Origin: Hericium rajendrae | Lineage: Eukaryota; Basidiomycota; Agaricomycetes; Russulales; Hericiaceae | Assembly: GCA_033439255.1 (NCBI GenBank) | Contig: CM065880.1 | Location: forward strand, 992,001-1,056,000 | DNA: 64,000 nucleotides | Direction: 5' to 3' | Part shown: positions 36,655 through 49,887 of the stretch, piece after piece | Position numbering within the stretch: the stretch's first letter is position 1 | Layout: each line of letters opens with the position of its first letter | Made by a program: the position numbers and the translations under genes | Notes under the pieces: generated by a model | Database searches by the model: none | Seen by the model: the letters and a program-made list of their open reading frames with translations, nothing else | Told to the model about the DNA's origin: nothing

Positions 36655-39600
36655 TCATTCTGCTCTCGATTTGCCATGACTTTTACTGCTTTTGCACAGC
36701 CGCCTGAAGATGGCGACCATCTCCTGTGCCTCTTCAAACTCCTCATCTCCAGCGGCTTCCCAGGCCTGTGGATTCATAATCATCTTCGCGGCTGCGATCA
36801 TTGCCCGGGATCGGGTAGCATAACCCTTCTCCGTGCTGCTCATTGAATGGACGGAGAACTCGAGTTCCTGCGCTACTGCTGAGACAACGCCATTTCTGGG
36901 GAGCCATGTCATCTCAGACCTTCGTTCCTATCAGTGCGGATGGTTCTTACCTTGTGTCGATGCTAGATGACGGCATCTTGACTCTTCCCAGACGTCTTCT
37001 GAGTTGGAGTGCTGCATCGTTGCCTTATGGAGAGCCTTCCGGATAGATGTAAATGTCTCGTTGCACTTGTTGACCTTTGATGTCTCGGTAAATCAACAGA
37101 TCAGCCACCACAAAGAGGACATACTGGAATCTTCTGGGAGAATGAGACATCCAAGTGAATTTCGTCATCTGGGAGCTTTACGGGCGATGCTATATTGACA
37201 GTCAACCATTATGGTGTACTTAATCCAATGCAGTGACTCACAGAGCAGAGAACTGTTTCTGGAATTGTAGCCTTGCTCATTGGGTTGAGTGCGCGGTTGT
37301 GAGCTAGGCAACGCCACATCATTATCAGGATCTTCAACCACAGCGGCTTCCTCTGTCTGGTCAGTGTCCTCAGGTGATCGAATTTGCTGAGCAGGAGGCA
37401 CGTCTTTGAACGGTACTTTGAACGGTACTTTGAAAGGAGTGGGCCCTTGAGGATGCCTAGTCACTGAATGAAACAGTCAGATATCACAGCCAGATTATAG
37501 TGAAAACAACACAGACCAGAACCAGATGCCAGCGAGTAGTCGATCTTTGGCCTCTTTGCGCTATCGCTGTCCCCACTTCCCGCGCTCGTCGCCGACCCCA
37601 TTCTCTTCAAACCCGGAACACGAGACCGCAGCAACCCGGGACCCACGTAATTATTTTTCGCTGCAAGAGGCACAGTTGGCAATTGTGGCCAGTCCTCGAC
37701 TTTCGACTTGGCCTTTGATGATGGTTGCTTTTGGATGGTAGGCTGCCCTTGGCGACTAGAACTGGCCACGCTGTTCTCGTCTTTTCGGATGATACGTGGC
37801 GCCTACACTTCTGGGACAGGATAGCCGTCATCGACTTCTTCAGCCATTCGTCGTTGGAACCTTGCCAGATAAGATCCTGGAACTTCATTGGAAGACAGGG
37901 CCTGCTTGTGCGTCTTGACTTTCTCTGGGTATTTGCAGATCTGCAGACATCAAGGTTAAGTCACTGGTAAATGACACGAGTGGGATTGTAGCCCACATCA
38001 CACATTTTATCACAATAGGACTTCGCAACTTCGGGATTCGTTGCATCGATCGACTCGCCAAAGTACCTGCACACTGCCTGTGGAGCGAGAATATCAGAAC
38101 TTCATTCACCGAGTGAACATGGTGTCACATATGATATGCCGGCAGGTGTCCATGCTCTCCGCAAACTTGATCAGCTTTCAGAAATTCAGATCAGCATGGC
38201 TCAACTAGTGAAGCAAGGGGGACCAACATACAGTCATTGAGCTGTCAATGGCTCGCTGACTCAGAGGTGGGCCATCTGCTGAATTTGCGATGATTTGACG
38301 TTGATTGTGAGAGCTTATGACTACCTTTCGTACGCGGACAACATCCTCGCGTGCTAGAAACTGTCAGTCTCCTCTATGTAGATGTGAGAATGACCGCGTG
38401 CATACAATAGTATAGAACACATTTTGAGGCCTGTGTTTACATGTGAACAATAATCGTAGAACACAGAACAGTGCACCCACGGAACCATCTCTACCGGCTC
38501 TTCCTGGAGGATAATTGATAATCAGCTGGCGTACGGATAGACCAACATTCCCAATCATGTACCAGTCTCTTGATAATAACCTGCACAGTGTTAGCATATC
38601 ACACAAAAACGGTTGCACATCAAATGACATACCCTCAAAACTCTTCGGGAGGTCATAATGGATGATATATCTGAAAGCAGTCCATGTTCAGCCAAAAAAA
38701 AAAAAAAGGGGGGGGGGGCCAGATGACGAATTGTTGCTCTATCTTACCGGACATCGCTCTTGTCGATCCCCATGCCGAAGGCTATCGTGGCGCATACCTG
38801 GCATTTGCAGTTCAGAAGAACGACGAGTCGCAGTCAAGAGGAACGAAGCTCACGACATCGGCGCCCCCTTCTCCATCGCCGCCTTCCTCCCATTCTTTCA
38901 ACGTTTTATCTAGTGTATGTGGCCTAGTTCAGAAATGTGTAAGCAAGGCGCACGCCAGATCAGTAAATTTAAGCCTACTTGATACCTCAATGATATGGCC
39001 TGGCACTAAGGCCTCTTCGATGTAAGTAGTTGGAGAGTTTGTCGCATGTCACATGCATGCAGCAGTAGACAATGCCGGATGAAGGCCTGCCCCTCTTACG
39101 ATGAAGACCGTTGATGTAGTTGTAAATATCTTCCATCTGTGTGTCTGCATTGGTCATAGCATGATAGCGGATCTGTTCCAGGAGGAGCAGATGAGGATAA
39201 GCATGATCAAAAAACATTGCGAGATAAAACGCAGACCTCGTAGAACAAATTTGGCCGGTTGAAGGGGTGGACTACCTTGAATAAATGTTCATGTTCCATT
39301 CGAAGGCTGTTCACGATATCGTCTTGAACCCTAAGTCGAAAATCGGTAGCTGTTAACAACAATGTTCTAAAAGAAACGCATACTGTGCGGTCGCGCTGGC
39401 AGTGAGCGCCAATGATTGGGACACCTGGAAATTTTTGACGAAATAGTCCAAGTTGCCGGTATTCAGAGCGAAAATTGTGGCCCCATTCCTGAAGAAATGC
39501 ATGAAGTTCTTTTATAGTCAGAACATCAGTGACACTGACTGAGATACAGTGCACCTAAAGTCCAGTCTAGGTCAGCACCAAACATAACTCGATATAACAC

Positions 39601-40601
39601 CACACACCTCATCGACCACTAAACGATTCAGCTCATCACGATTATACACTTGAGTGAGTAGCGTCATGAAATCTCTCGTGCACAACTTTTCGGGAGTGAC
39701 TTTGAAAAGCTTGACTAATTGATGGGTGGGCGATGAAGATAAACAGCTTACTGTAAAGAAGTCGGTATAACGGAGTACTCGTAGATAAATCTTCAATTAT
39801 CTAACTGATAATGAGGATCCATTGATAAGTGGATCGGATGTTCAAGATATTACCTCGTCCCTCTCGAAATGTGGAGTTTCAGAAGTCAGCGATGCTACAT
39901 GCACGTTGTGTTGGCGCAACCTTGCGACCTCTATGAAGGATTGGTAGGTTTCGAGCCAATAGCTCAGTTCCAAAACTCACGGTTTTTCATTAAGGCTGAA
40001 GGTCATTGTATCAGCATATCGAATAACCATGAAGACGAAAGTGAATGACAGCTCACCAAGCAAGGGCGATACGACAATGGTAACGCCATGCTATATGCGT
40101 GATGAGTACATAGAATAGCTTGTGCGTGGACCAGAACGCACATCATCCGCGATAGCAGGAACTTGAAAACACAGGCTCTGTCGTTTGTTCAAATCATTGG
40201 CCCACATGTGGGAAAAAAAAAAAATCAGGATACGTACCTTGCCCATGCCAGTTGGCGCGACGACCAACACATCAGCACCTACATGCGATCGTTAACATAG
40301 ATTTACCCCATATCAATCAATATAAGAGCATATCTAGCATAGCAGCATCAAAATTTTCTTTTTGTTTTCCCCTTGTACTCGGAAAAGCCGAAGACTGAAG
40401 ATGGTCGTTCGCGAGAATGAGAGGAATTTGACTATTACTTACTATTGGTAAGAACACTAGCAGTATAGCTCTCTTTCAATAACGCAATCTAAGGATGGTT
40501 GAACTGGTTGAAGACGTACTAATGGCAATCAATCGAACCACTTGCTTGACCGGGATCTCTTCTCCCAACCCAACTCCTCGACGTACTTGGCTCAGTCTCA
40601 T
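36655..40601 (-). CDS. RecQ-family DNA helicase
   Basis: This is an ATP-dependent 3'-5' DNA helicase of the RecQ family, acting in recombination repair. It is split into many small exons. The helicase core shows Walker A DVLVVAPTGMGK (about 40.25 kb), SLCFQVPAIADD, VTIVVSPLLALMKN, a DEVH box spliced to EWGHNFRSEYRQLG (39.6-39.5 kb) and HPFNRPNLFYEV. Further on are GIVYC, GLSARPYH, ATIAFGMGIDKSDVR, YIIHYDLPKSFE and GRAGRDGSV (about 38.5 kb). A zinc-binding region follows: TCRH, YFGES, then a Cys pair in SYCDKMCDVGY (about 38.0 kb). The C-terminal part is less conserved and ends at 36655. The start at 40601 is the least certain point. Two single-base shifts are needed, near 39.40 kb before LALTASATAQ and near 38.475 kb after GRAGRDGSV. 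It could be a decaying copy, but the motifs are well preserved. Confidence 0.85.
38694..38718. repeat. A14-G11 homopolymer tract in a RecQ intron
   Basis: Fourteen A followed by eleven G on the plus strand. In the minus-strand RecQ transcript this is C11-U14, about 25 bases before a 3' splice site, so it forms an extreme polypyrimidine tract between the exons ending DVR and beginning YIIHYD. Confidence 0.8.
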
Positions 40602-42143
40602 GAGCGCGAGATTCGACTTTCATAAGGCCGGAGTATCAAAAAGAATAGAACAGTAAAGCACTGGTTCGTCAAGCCTTGGGAATGGACTTCGAGGCGACGC
40701 TCCTCGAGGATGACGAGCGGAAACAAGAGAGTAAGCGCCAAACAGGCGCTTCATCAACGCGTCGCGAGTGACGTGATCAGGTGACTGATAACACGTGAAC
40801 TGTTTCTCACGATTTCGGTTTCCCCTGAATCTGATCCTCTTGGTTAACAAATTTCTGAGCTCTTCGACCAAAAGACAACCCTCGACATTTGTGAATCGTC
40901 ATTTTGCACCATTGGAACACCTGATACTGAAGTCGATGGCCGGCGTCAGAAGAACCGGTCTTCATAGCTTCACTTACTTAACAACTCCAACAATTCAAGT
41001 TTTGCTAATGACCCGATGCACGCATCTTGAAGTACGTATACGCTCGTGGACACAAATGTTTGCAGCTCGTTCACGCCATTAGCTGCTCCGACCTATCACA
41101 CATTATCAGGCTGCTGATTTCAAGTTAGGACTAGCACCTTGCTCCGAGCAAGCGCTGCTGCAGCATCTGGCAGCTGCGAGCTACTTGACCGTAGCGTCGT
41201 CCATGCTGTCTTCGAAGCGGCTCCTCGTTCGATGTACTCTCCGTGATCTGAACCAGAAGAATGTCGAAGTACGATCGCTCACATCTCATATCGTCCATGC
41301 GAATGTCTTTGATCGTCTGTTACATGGTTCTAGCATTCTTGTCTAACGGAAAGCATGAGAACATCCTCTGCCTGTGAAGGGCAATATTGTCAGCCCCAGT
41401 TCCATCGGTCTTCACATGGTTCCTGATGAGGGACTTTTACTATAGGACCGAACTGTAACATTAAATAAAATCATGACGGCATTCTAAATGTCATAGTGCA
41501 TATGCATAAGACTTCATTTGCTCCGAAGGCTCGAAGATCGAATGCATTCCAGAATAGCAGCATCACGCCGATTCTTCTGCATTCAGAGCCCGTCTTCCCA
41601 AGAAGACGTGCTCAGCGTGCGCGGACGAGGGGAAGGGCAACATGAAAATGTGCGACAAGGTCTTTCTCTGCATACCAAACGGTACGACATACACTCTGTC
41701 ACCAGCATAAGCGCCTCCTGAGGATGATTATCTGACCCAACGAGAGTTCCCTTCCACAGCCCGTACAAGTCACCCATCCAAGCCTATGACAAAGGCTCAG
41801 AGTGGAAGGCCGCTTACCGCATTCGCAAACGCGCGACATCGGGCCACGTCTGTAGAATGATACAAGAACAGTACATGGAATCTTCGAGATGACCAGATTG
41901 TCGGTGTCCCAAGGCGAATTAGCCATGGCCAAAGAGAGATCCGACGACCCTTCCAAATCTTGGCTAGGACGGGGTTGGACAGGGTCAATCGGTAACCACG
42001 CGATCGGAGGCCGGAAACAGATCCAAGAACTCACAAAAGGACCCCAGCCACTTGTCCAAGTGAAGTGATTTCACGTTCTTTGACGTGTCCGCATCTGGAA
42101 AAAGAAGGAGGGCTACTTCGCGTTACATAGTGCACATAGCCCC

Positions 42144-42162
42144 GGTAGTCGTGTAGACTACC
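42144..42162. repeat. Short perfect palindrome
   Basis: GGTAGTC and GACTACC arms of seven bases are separated by five bases. It lies in an AT-rich segment rich in TAG/CTA steps. It may be part of a small non-autonomous element, but no terminal repeats or target duplications were found. Confidence 0.4.
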
Positions 42163-42654
42163 CCCTTGTTTGTAGCACTCTGTAGTGCGCTGCATGACCT
42201 ATACAGTGCCACGTAGCTTGATATAGCTCACGGTCATCCTAGCATACCTTGTATAGCAACAGGCTACTGGAGCTATATAAACATTATAATGTCCCATAAT
42301 CACACTAGCCTATCAGTCGCATGGCTGGGACAGTTTGAACAGCAAGACAATTATATTTCGTCTGCTACTATACATATGTAATACACAGCTGTACAGCCAT
42401 GGCACAATGCACAACCCCAGGTCAAGGCACTAATGTAATTCGAATGAGAACTCAATCAGAACACTGGGCAGCAGGCAGTAGACTTACCATGTAATAATAT
42501 ACGAAGCATCACCCACCTGGCATGACCACAAGACCCACTCACAGATTCAACAGCACAGCTGCTCTCGACAATCCCCTTGTGCATGTCGCCAAGAGTATGC
42601 ACACCTCTTGAAACCTTTTTACGTCTCTGAAACATGGACACACGCACCACCGCA

Positions 42655-42850
42655 CACACGCACCGATACTGTCCCGCATCATTCGCACGGAACAAGGACC
42701 TCAAGCGGCACATGCGGCTGCACGGCGGGTGCACATAGAAGTATGGGTGGAGCAACAAGATCTTCTCGCGGTGCAATGTGATCACGGAGCACAAGAATAG
42801 CAGCGCGCAAGGGCGGGAAGGGTGGCGGCGTGCGTCGACACGGAAATCGT
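42655..42850 (+). pseudogene. C2H2 zinc-finger relic
   Basis: One plus-strand frame reads CPASFARNKDLKRHMRLHGG, a typical C2H2 finger helix with its two histidines. After a single TAG codon the same frame continues with GWSNKIFSRCNVITEHK, which resembles the next finger. Only a fragment is present, with an internal stop and no convincing start, so it is most likely a gene remnant. It differs from the fingers of the 4-8 kb tandem pair. Confidence 0.5.
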
Positions 42851-43933
42851 GGAGGTGCAGATCGACCGCCCAGACGACGAGACATGGATGCGCAGCTGTG
42901 GAGCGGCGTCATGAGGCATGCTGCCGAACACGCACAGCCTGGCGCAAATGGGCCCGGAGGGGATGGAAGAGGGCGAGATTTGACCAGAGGTGCTAAGGGC
43001 GGCGCAGCTTGCGGTGCTGGCGCTGCATCCGCTACCGCAAATCTGCATGTCGCACTCATCGGGCATGGCGCCAGGGCCGGTGTCCACATGCGCGAGCGCC
43101 GCACAGCGGGCAGGCGACGCTCTCCCAAGCCGACCCGTTGAAAAACACCAATAGCGGCAGAAATAGCTGTACTCACCTGCACAGTCGAAAAGGGCCTGGA
43201 AACAATGCATTATCAGTCAGCTTGTAAACATTCGAAAAGAAAACGAGACATTGGTGGCGGCAATCGCAGAGGTGGTGCAGTTTCACGGAAGGAGCGTGTT
43301 GCGCTCGGTTGCGCGTCGTTATTGTTGAACACATCATCAACCAATCAGAGAACGTCACGCAGAGGCATTTCGAACTCCGAATTTAGGGCCGGCTCTGCTT
43401 GTGTTCGGGAATATACGTACTCTGCATTAACGACTCGGACGTTCAGTTCTAAATTGCCTCGAGCTTGACGTTTTGTTGACGACCGACGTAGGCGACCCAT
43501 ATCGTCGACGAACCTGCGGGAGTACCGTCGCCCTCGTGAAGCCACCAAACAACTTTCGCCTGATTGTCGACGACCGCTGGAGCGTGATGCGGGATGGAAA
43601 AGCTGAGCTCGTAGAGAAGATTGAAGGCTTGTTACAAAGTAGAACAGAATAAATAAAACTCTGCATAGTGCATATGGCTTCACAGTCGAGATCTAATAAG
43701 AATGAATGGAAAGCCTTATACAGGGCGGTACTGGTATGCTAATCACAGCATGCCAATTCGTGACGACGACTTCGCATGCATAGCCTCTGAGCCGTATGGC
43801 AGATTCAATAGAGAGATACATAGTCTATGGAGTTTGCAACTTCATCTATCTATACATTGTAGCTCTCCCTCAATGCAATAGTCACTACAGAGTCCCCATA
43901 CCGAACCATGTACCTACTGAGAGCTACATGGGC

Positions 43934-43956
43934 TCTAGACAGCTACGTAGTCTAGA
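43934..43956. repeat. Short palindrome related to that at 42144
   Basis: TCTAGAC and GTCTAGA arms are separated by nine bases (AGCTACGTA), embedded in further GCTAC/GTAGC words. The shared GTAGTC/TAGAC vocabulary with the palindrome 1.8 kb to the left is suggestive only. Confidence 0.35.
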
Positions 43957-45574
43957 CCGCAGCTACGGTCAGGATGCCTTTTCCAGATGGCCGCTCGCCC
44001 TTAGGATATCCATTACAACAGAGCACTTAGAGCGACGACAGACTTATACTCTTTTGTATTTTGGTCTATTTCATGTGTACGCAAAGAATATTTGTCTGAC
44101 GTCTCCTAGCCTTCGGAAGTCTCGGTGAAACTAATAGATGATGATCCGGCGGAGGTGACGTCGCTTTGAACAAGATCGAGAGATTCCAGAGGGGATCTCA
44201 CTCTAACGGATGCGTACTTGACATGCTAGCGCGATCGAGAGGAATTAGGTCGTTTTAGTCAGTCGCCCCGTTGCCCAGGCCATGGCTAACAGTGTGTAGG
44301 CGCCAAGGCCGCCGCGGAAGTTCTTTCTTGGATTTGCTAGGTTTGGCCTGGTATAGCACTCGTTCAACGGTCTGTGTACAGGACGCAGGCCATCCTGTTC
44401 GCCTGCGGCCTTGTCACGACCACCAAAGTATGGTCGCATTCACCCGGAGCGCTGAATTGGAAAAAAAATGACGTCTCTTCTGTTTGGAACGTTACGTGCC
44501 GCGCGGCCTGTTAATATAAAGAAAAGTGAGCAGCTTGATCACTTCATCTGTTCATCAATACTCCACAGTCAGTTCTTCCGTGCTCTCAGACCTGTACAAG
44601 TCATTGCAGCCGGACGCCCCGAGCACTAGATGAATGGATGCGCATCATGTCGTAAACTCATCAATATCAGCTCACCGCTCGACAATTTGTGACGTCTCAA
44701 TTATCGACATTATCGGTGCTGATTCACCTACATGCCCCCAGCTTCTGTATTTGACAATATTCGCGTAATGACTTACCGACTCCCCCCTTCACATCAGCGG
44801 TGTCATTTCCATCAAGCCAACGGGGGATGCGACGAGCGGACGTGTTGAGTAAGGCGGCCGCTGGCCTTACTCGAATACCCTGTTAGGTGCATTCTATTTC
44901 GCTATCTGTCAACAGTACATATGTGAGCAGTTTTTCACGAGCAAGGGAGCGAGAGAAGAAGATGTACGGACCATCCAAAGTGTTCGGTGTGGTGTGGTTT
45001 GCGATGGGTGCTAGCATGCATTAATTATTGCCGTGATCAACTATGCCGTATCTTCGTCTGACAGCGATCGTCCCAGAACCGGCGCCGGTCCTCGTTCCTC
45101 GACGCGGTTGCCCAAGTCGTATTTAGACCCAGCCAGTGTGAGATCCAGTGGACATGGATCATTGGCGGCTAGCAGCGGCTTCTTGATGTGCGTTGTTCAG
45201 AACATCTCTGGGGTGCCATCTCTTTGATTGCTCCGGTGTGGAAGTCTTCTATCAGGCTAATCAGGGCAGGCCCCAGTAAGTCTCGACCTTCGAAGCCGAC
45301 TGAGCCGCTATGCCAGTGATATCGACAACAGATGCGACCCACAGATGAGCCAGGACATCTTGGATGAGATTCGCTATAACCACATAGCAGATAAACATAC
45401 AATACAGACGGACAAAGCATAAGGACTCTACGGCCGTGGACAAGAACTCGAAAGCATGGAAGATAACACGTCTTCAGTTACAGTAGGCTGCGAAAAGAAA
45501 TTCAAGGGAGCCCAACCAAAAAAAACACCATAACAGGAAAAGACTGAAGGTGTATGCCATTATGCCTGGAATGG

Positions 45575-47207
45575 CTACGTCGCGTGGCGGAGGATGACCA
45601 TGAGGCCATCAGAGTGCGCAGAGAAGATCGAGTCGACTAGCATCTCCTGCTCTTGCGAGGAAGCTCGTGCGCGGACGCGCGGCCGAGTCGGAGCGGGTGC
45701 ACCCCTGTCTCGGGCGTGTCTGGGGCTCGGCCCCAAGGCTCCATGTGCAGCCTGACGCTCCTGCCGCCGCGACGGCGGGGGAAGCTCAGGGCTTTTCTCA
45801 CTAGACGCAAGTCAGTTAAAGGAGGACACTGCCGGAGAACGACGAACGTGCCTGGAGTCTCTGCCTTGCAAGCACAGAGTGAATTTACCGAATCCGAATC
45901 CTCCATCGCTAGGCTGTCCCCGCTCATTTACCCCCCAGCCTTTGACAGCGTCAATCCAGCTGCGCACGAGGTCCTCATCCTTCCTCACGACGAAATCGAA
46001 GAAGCTTCTGCCCATGACGGTTGTTGTCGAAAGCAGGCTGTCATTGGAGCAGTAGATGATTGGACAACTCAGAGAAAAGCGGTCGAGGATCAAGGCCGTG
46101 CGCACAGACTGCTTCGGCAGGGGCTGGAATGTGATGACAGCCTCGCTGCCTGGGATGGGCGGCGGTGGCTTGGAGGATGGCGAGGACTTGGAAGAAGACG
46201 AAGACCTCGAAGCTGGATCCTGAGAGGTTGTGGCATCTTTGTCCTTGTCCCTCTCTTTGTCCTTGTCCGTATTCTTTTTGTCAGTATTCTTCTTGTCGAT
46301 ATCCTTCTTGTCAGATTCCTTTGGCGCGTCAATGCCAGCAATCGGACGCGAGGCTGTCCTTGCCAACAGAGCGTCCGGTGAGAGCGACTCCGACGAGCCA
46401 GGAATTTGAATGGGACTCGGCGGCATCGGCGACGGGTCGTTCCATCGCTGTGGGGCACATGGGCGGTCAATGTCTTCTCCGATGAGAGCGCAGTGGATGG
46501 GCGCTCACCCTAAACTCGAAGTTGGTGGCAGAGGGGGTAATGATAGTGACTTCTTGCGCAGTCGACGCGTTATGCATGGCCTTGGGGCCCATGCTTGCAA
46601 ACGATACACTGCCCACCAGTACGTTATGGGCGACGGTTCGTGACTAAGAGAATAGTCAAGGCCTGGGAGATTCCTTAACGGTCGAAGGGCCTACTATGGC
46701 ACATAATACGTAGCCCTTGTATGGGTCCTTGTGTTTCATGCGTAGATATGCGAGGACGGCTGCTTTGTCTTGACTTATAGTGTCGCTATGGAGGCCGATT
46801 GTCGTCTGGCATGGGGAAGTGGAAATCGAGGTGGTGGACTTACTAGTGGAGTCGTTTGACTTGGGGAAACTCATCAGGATGGACCAGATCAAGTGACGGC
46901 TTGCCGACCAGCTCGTGTGGCTCGAAGCCTACGACAGATAAACGATTGACCGGCCAGGGTAGACAAGGATTAAGTGACCTTACCGAGCAAGTCACTTACA
47001 GATTCTGTCAAGAAAACCCAGCGGGCCTTGATTAGAAAAAGAGGTTCAGTAGGACGAAGTAGGGATAGAGGGAGGGAAGGTGGCAGACATTCTCTGAGAA
47101 GTCGACGATACCGACTGCGTGATGCGGTCATGGCGTGAGCATGCGTTGGTAACAAAAAAAATGGCAGGATGCGTACTGAACGAAACACAAGGGGACGAGG
47201 AATCCAT
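45575..47207 (-). CDS. PAS-domain protein, probable sensor or signalling regulator
   Basis: The ATG at 47207 opens MDSSSPCVSF, spliced to IGIVDFSENARWVFLTESV. The PAS core follows: LGFEPHELVGKPSLDLVHP, DEFPQVKRLHY, DTISQDKAAVLAYLRMKHKD and GYVLCAISRTVAHNVLVGS. After a Pro/Ser linker and a run of Asp/Lys repeats (DKKNTDKDKERDKDKD) comes a second conserved region (TALILDRFSLSCPIIYCSND, SFFDFVVRKDEDLVRSWIDA). The protein ends with LVDSIFSAHSDGLMVILRHA at 45575. The two conserved regions look like a tandem PAS pair. The LOV-type flavin-binding cysteine motif is not seen, so a light-sensing role is not supported. One intron (45801-45851) has a GC donor. All joins checked keep phase. I recall this architecture as conserved in basidiomycetes, with unknown function. 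Confidence 0.85.
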
Positions 47208-47793
47208 GAGGAGGGTATCAAGGAAGAGAGGCAGCGAGGACTGTGCGCGAGAACGCGAACAAGAGGGAGGGGGTGGCTGGAAGGAGAGAAGCGGCCGAGC
47301 GTGGTCCTATTTACGAATGCAGAAGCGGCTGGGAGTGGCGAGGGTCTCTGAGCGGCAAGGAAATAAAACAGGTTGTCAGAGTCGTGTTTCCTTCCTTGAA
47401 AGCAAGAATCAAGAAACATAAATGCTCTTTGTGCGCACGGGGGTGTTGGCCAGCAGATGGCGACGACCAACGACGCGCAGTTGATGATTGCCATTTGCCT
47501 CGGATTATGCTGTGTCGGAGACGGCCGTGCTCGCTTGCTGGGACCCGTCACAGATCTGCCTCGCCATCAACTTTATCCAGGCCCCATAGAGAAAGCAGAA
47601 CATTTGTCTCCGTGGTGACCTCGCAGAACCAGTAGCCGGGCTCATCAGGGGGCTTTTGGCCTTTTCAGTCCCCGAGATTCATTCCCGTATTACATGATCT
47701 TAGGCTCGTGGCGATAAAGATCTTTCGAATCTCAAGCTTGCCGCGTTTCGGTCGCGCCTTTTCCCATCTGCCATTCCCTCGTCCCTTTCCAAA
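47208..47793. promoter_or_regulatory. Divergent promoter region, PAS gene / TRM61
   Basis: These 586 bases lie between two start codons pointing away from each other, so both promoters are here. The stretch is partly purine-rich near 47.2-47.3 kb. I can assign no specific factor site. Confidence 0.5.
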
Positions 47794-49740
<1,947 letters not shown>

Positions 49741-49887
49741 AGTCATTTTAACGTCGAAACAAGATGGCCCCATACTGAAATTTACGTGGCATCGAGATAC
49801 ATAGGAATAGATAAAGGCTTTGATGCGGCGTAAGATACGTATTACTCCGCAAACGCTGGAGATGGTCATTAGATGATTATCAGGGAC

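Larger units (their letters stand above)
40602..45574. other. Gene-poor block, 5 kb
   Basis: No intact gene is supported. It contains a broken C2H2 segment (about 42.65-42.84 kb), two small palindromes (42.14 and 43.93 kb) and AT-rich stretches with TATATAAA-like motifs near 42.27 kb. Open frames are short. The GC-rich part 42.8-43.1 kb gives overlapping frames on both strands that I treat as noise. Confidence 0.5.
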
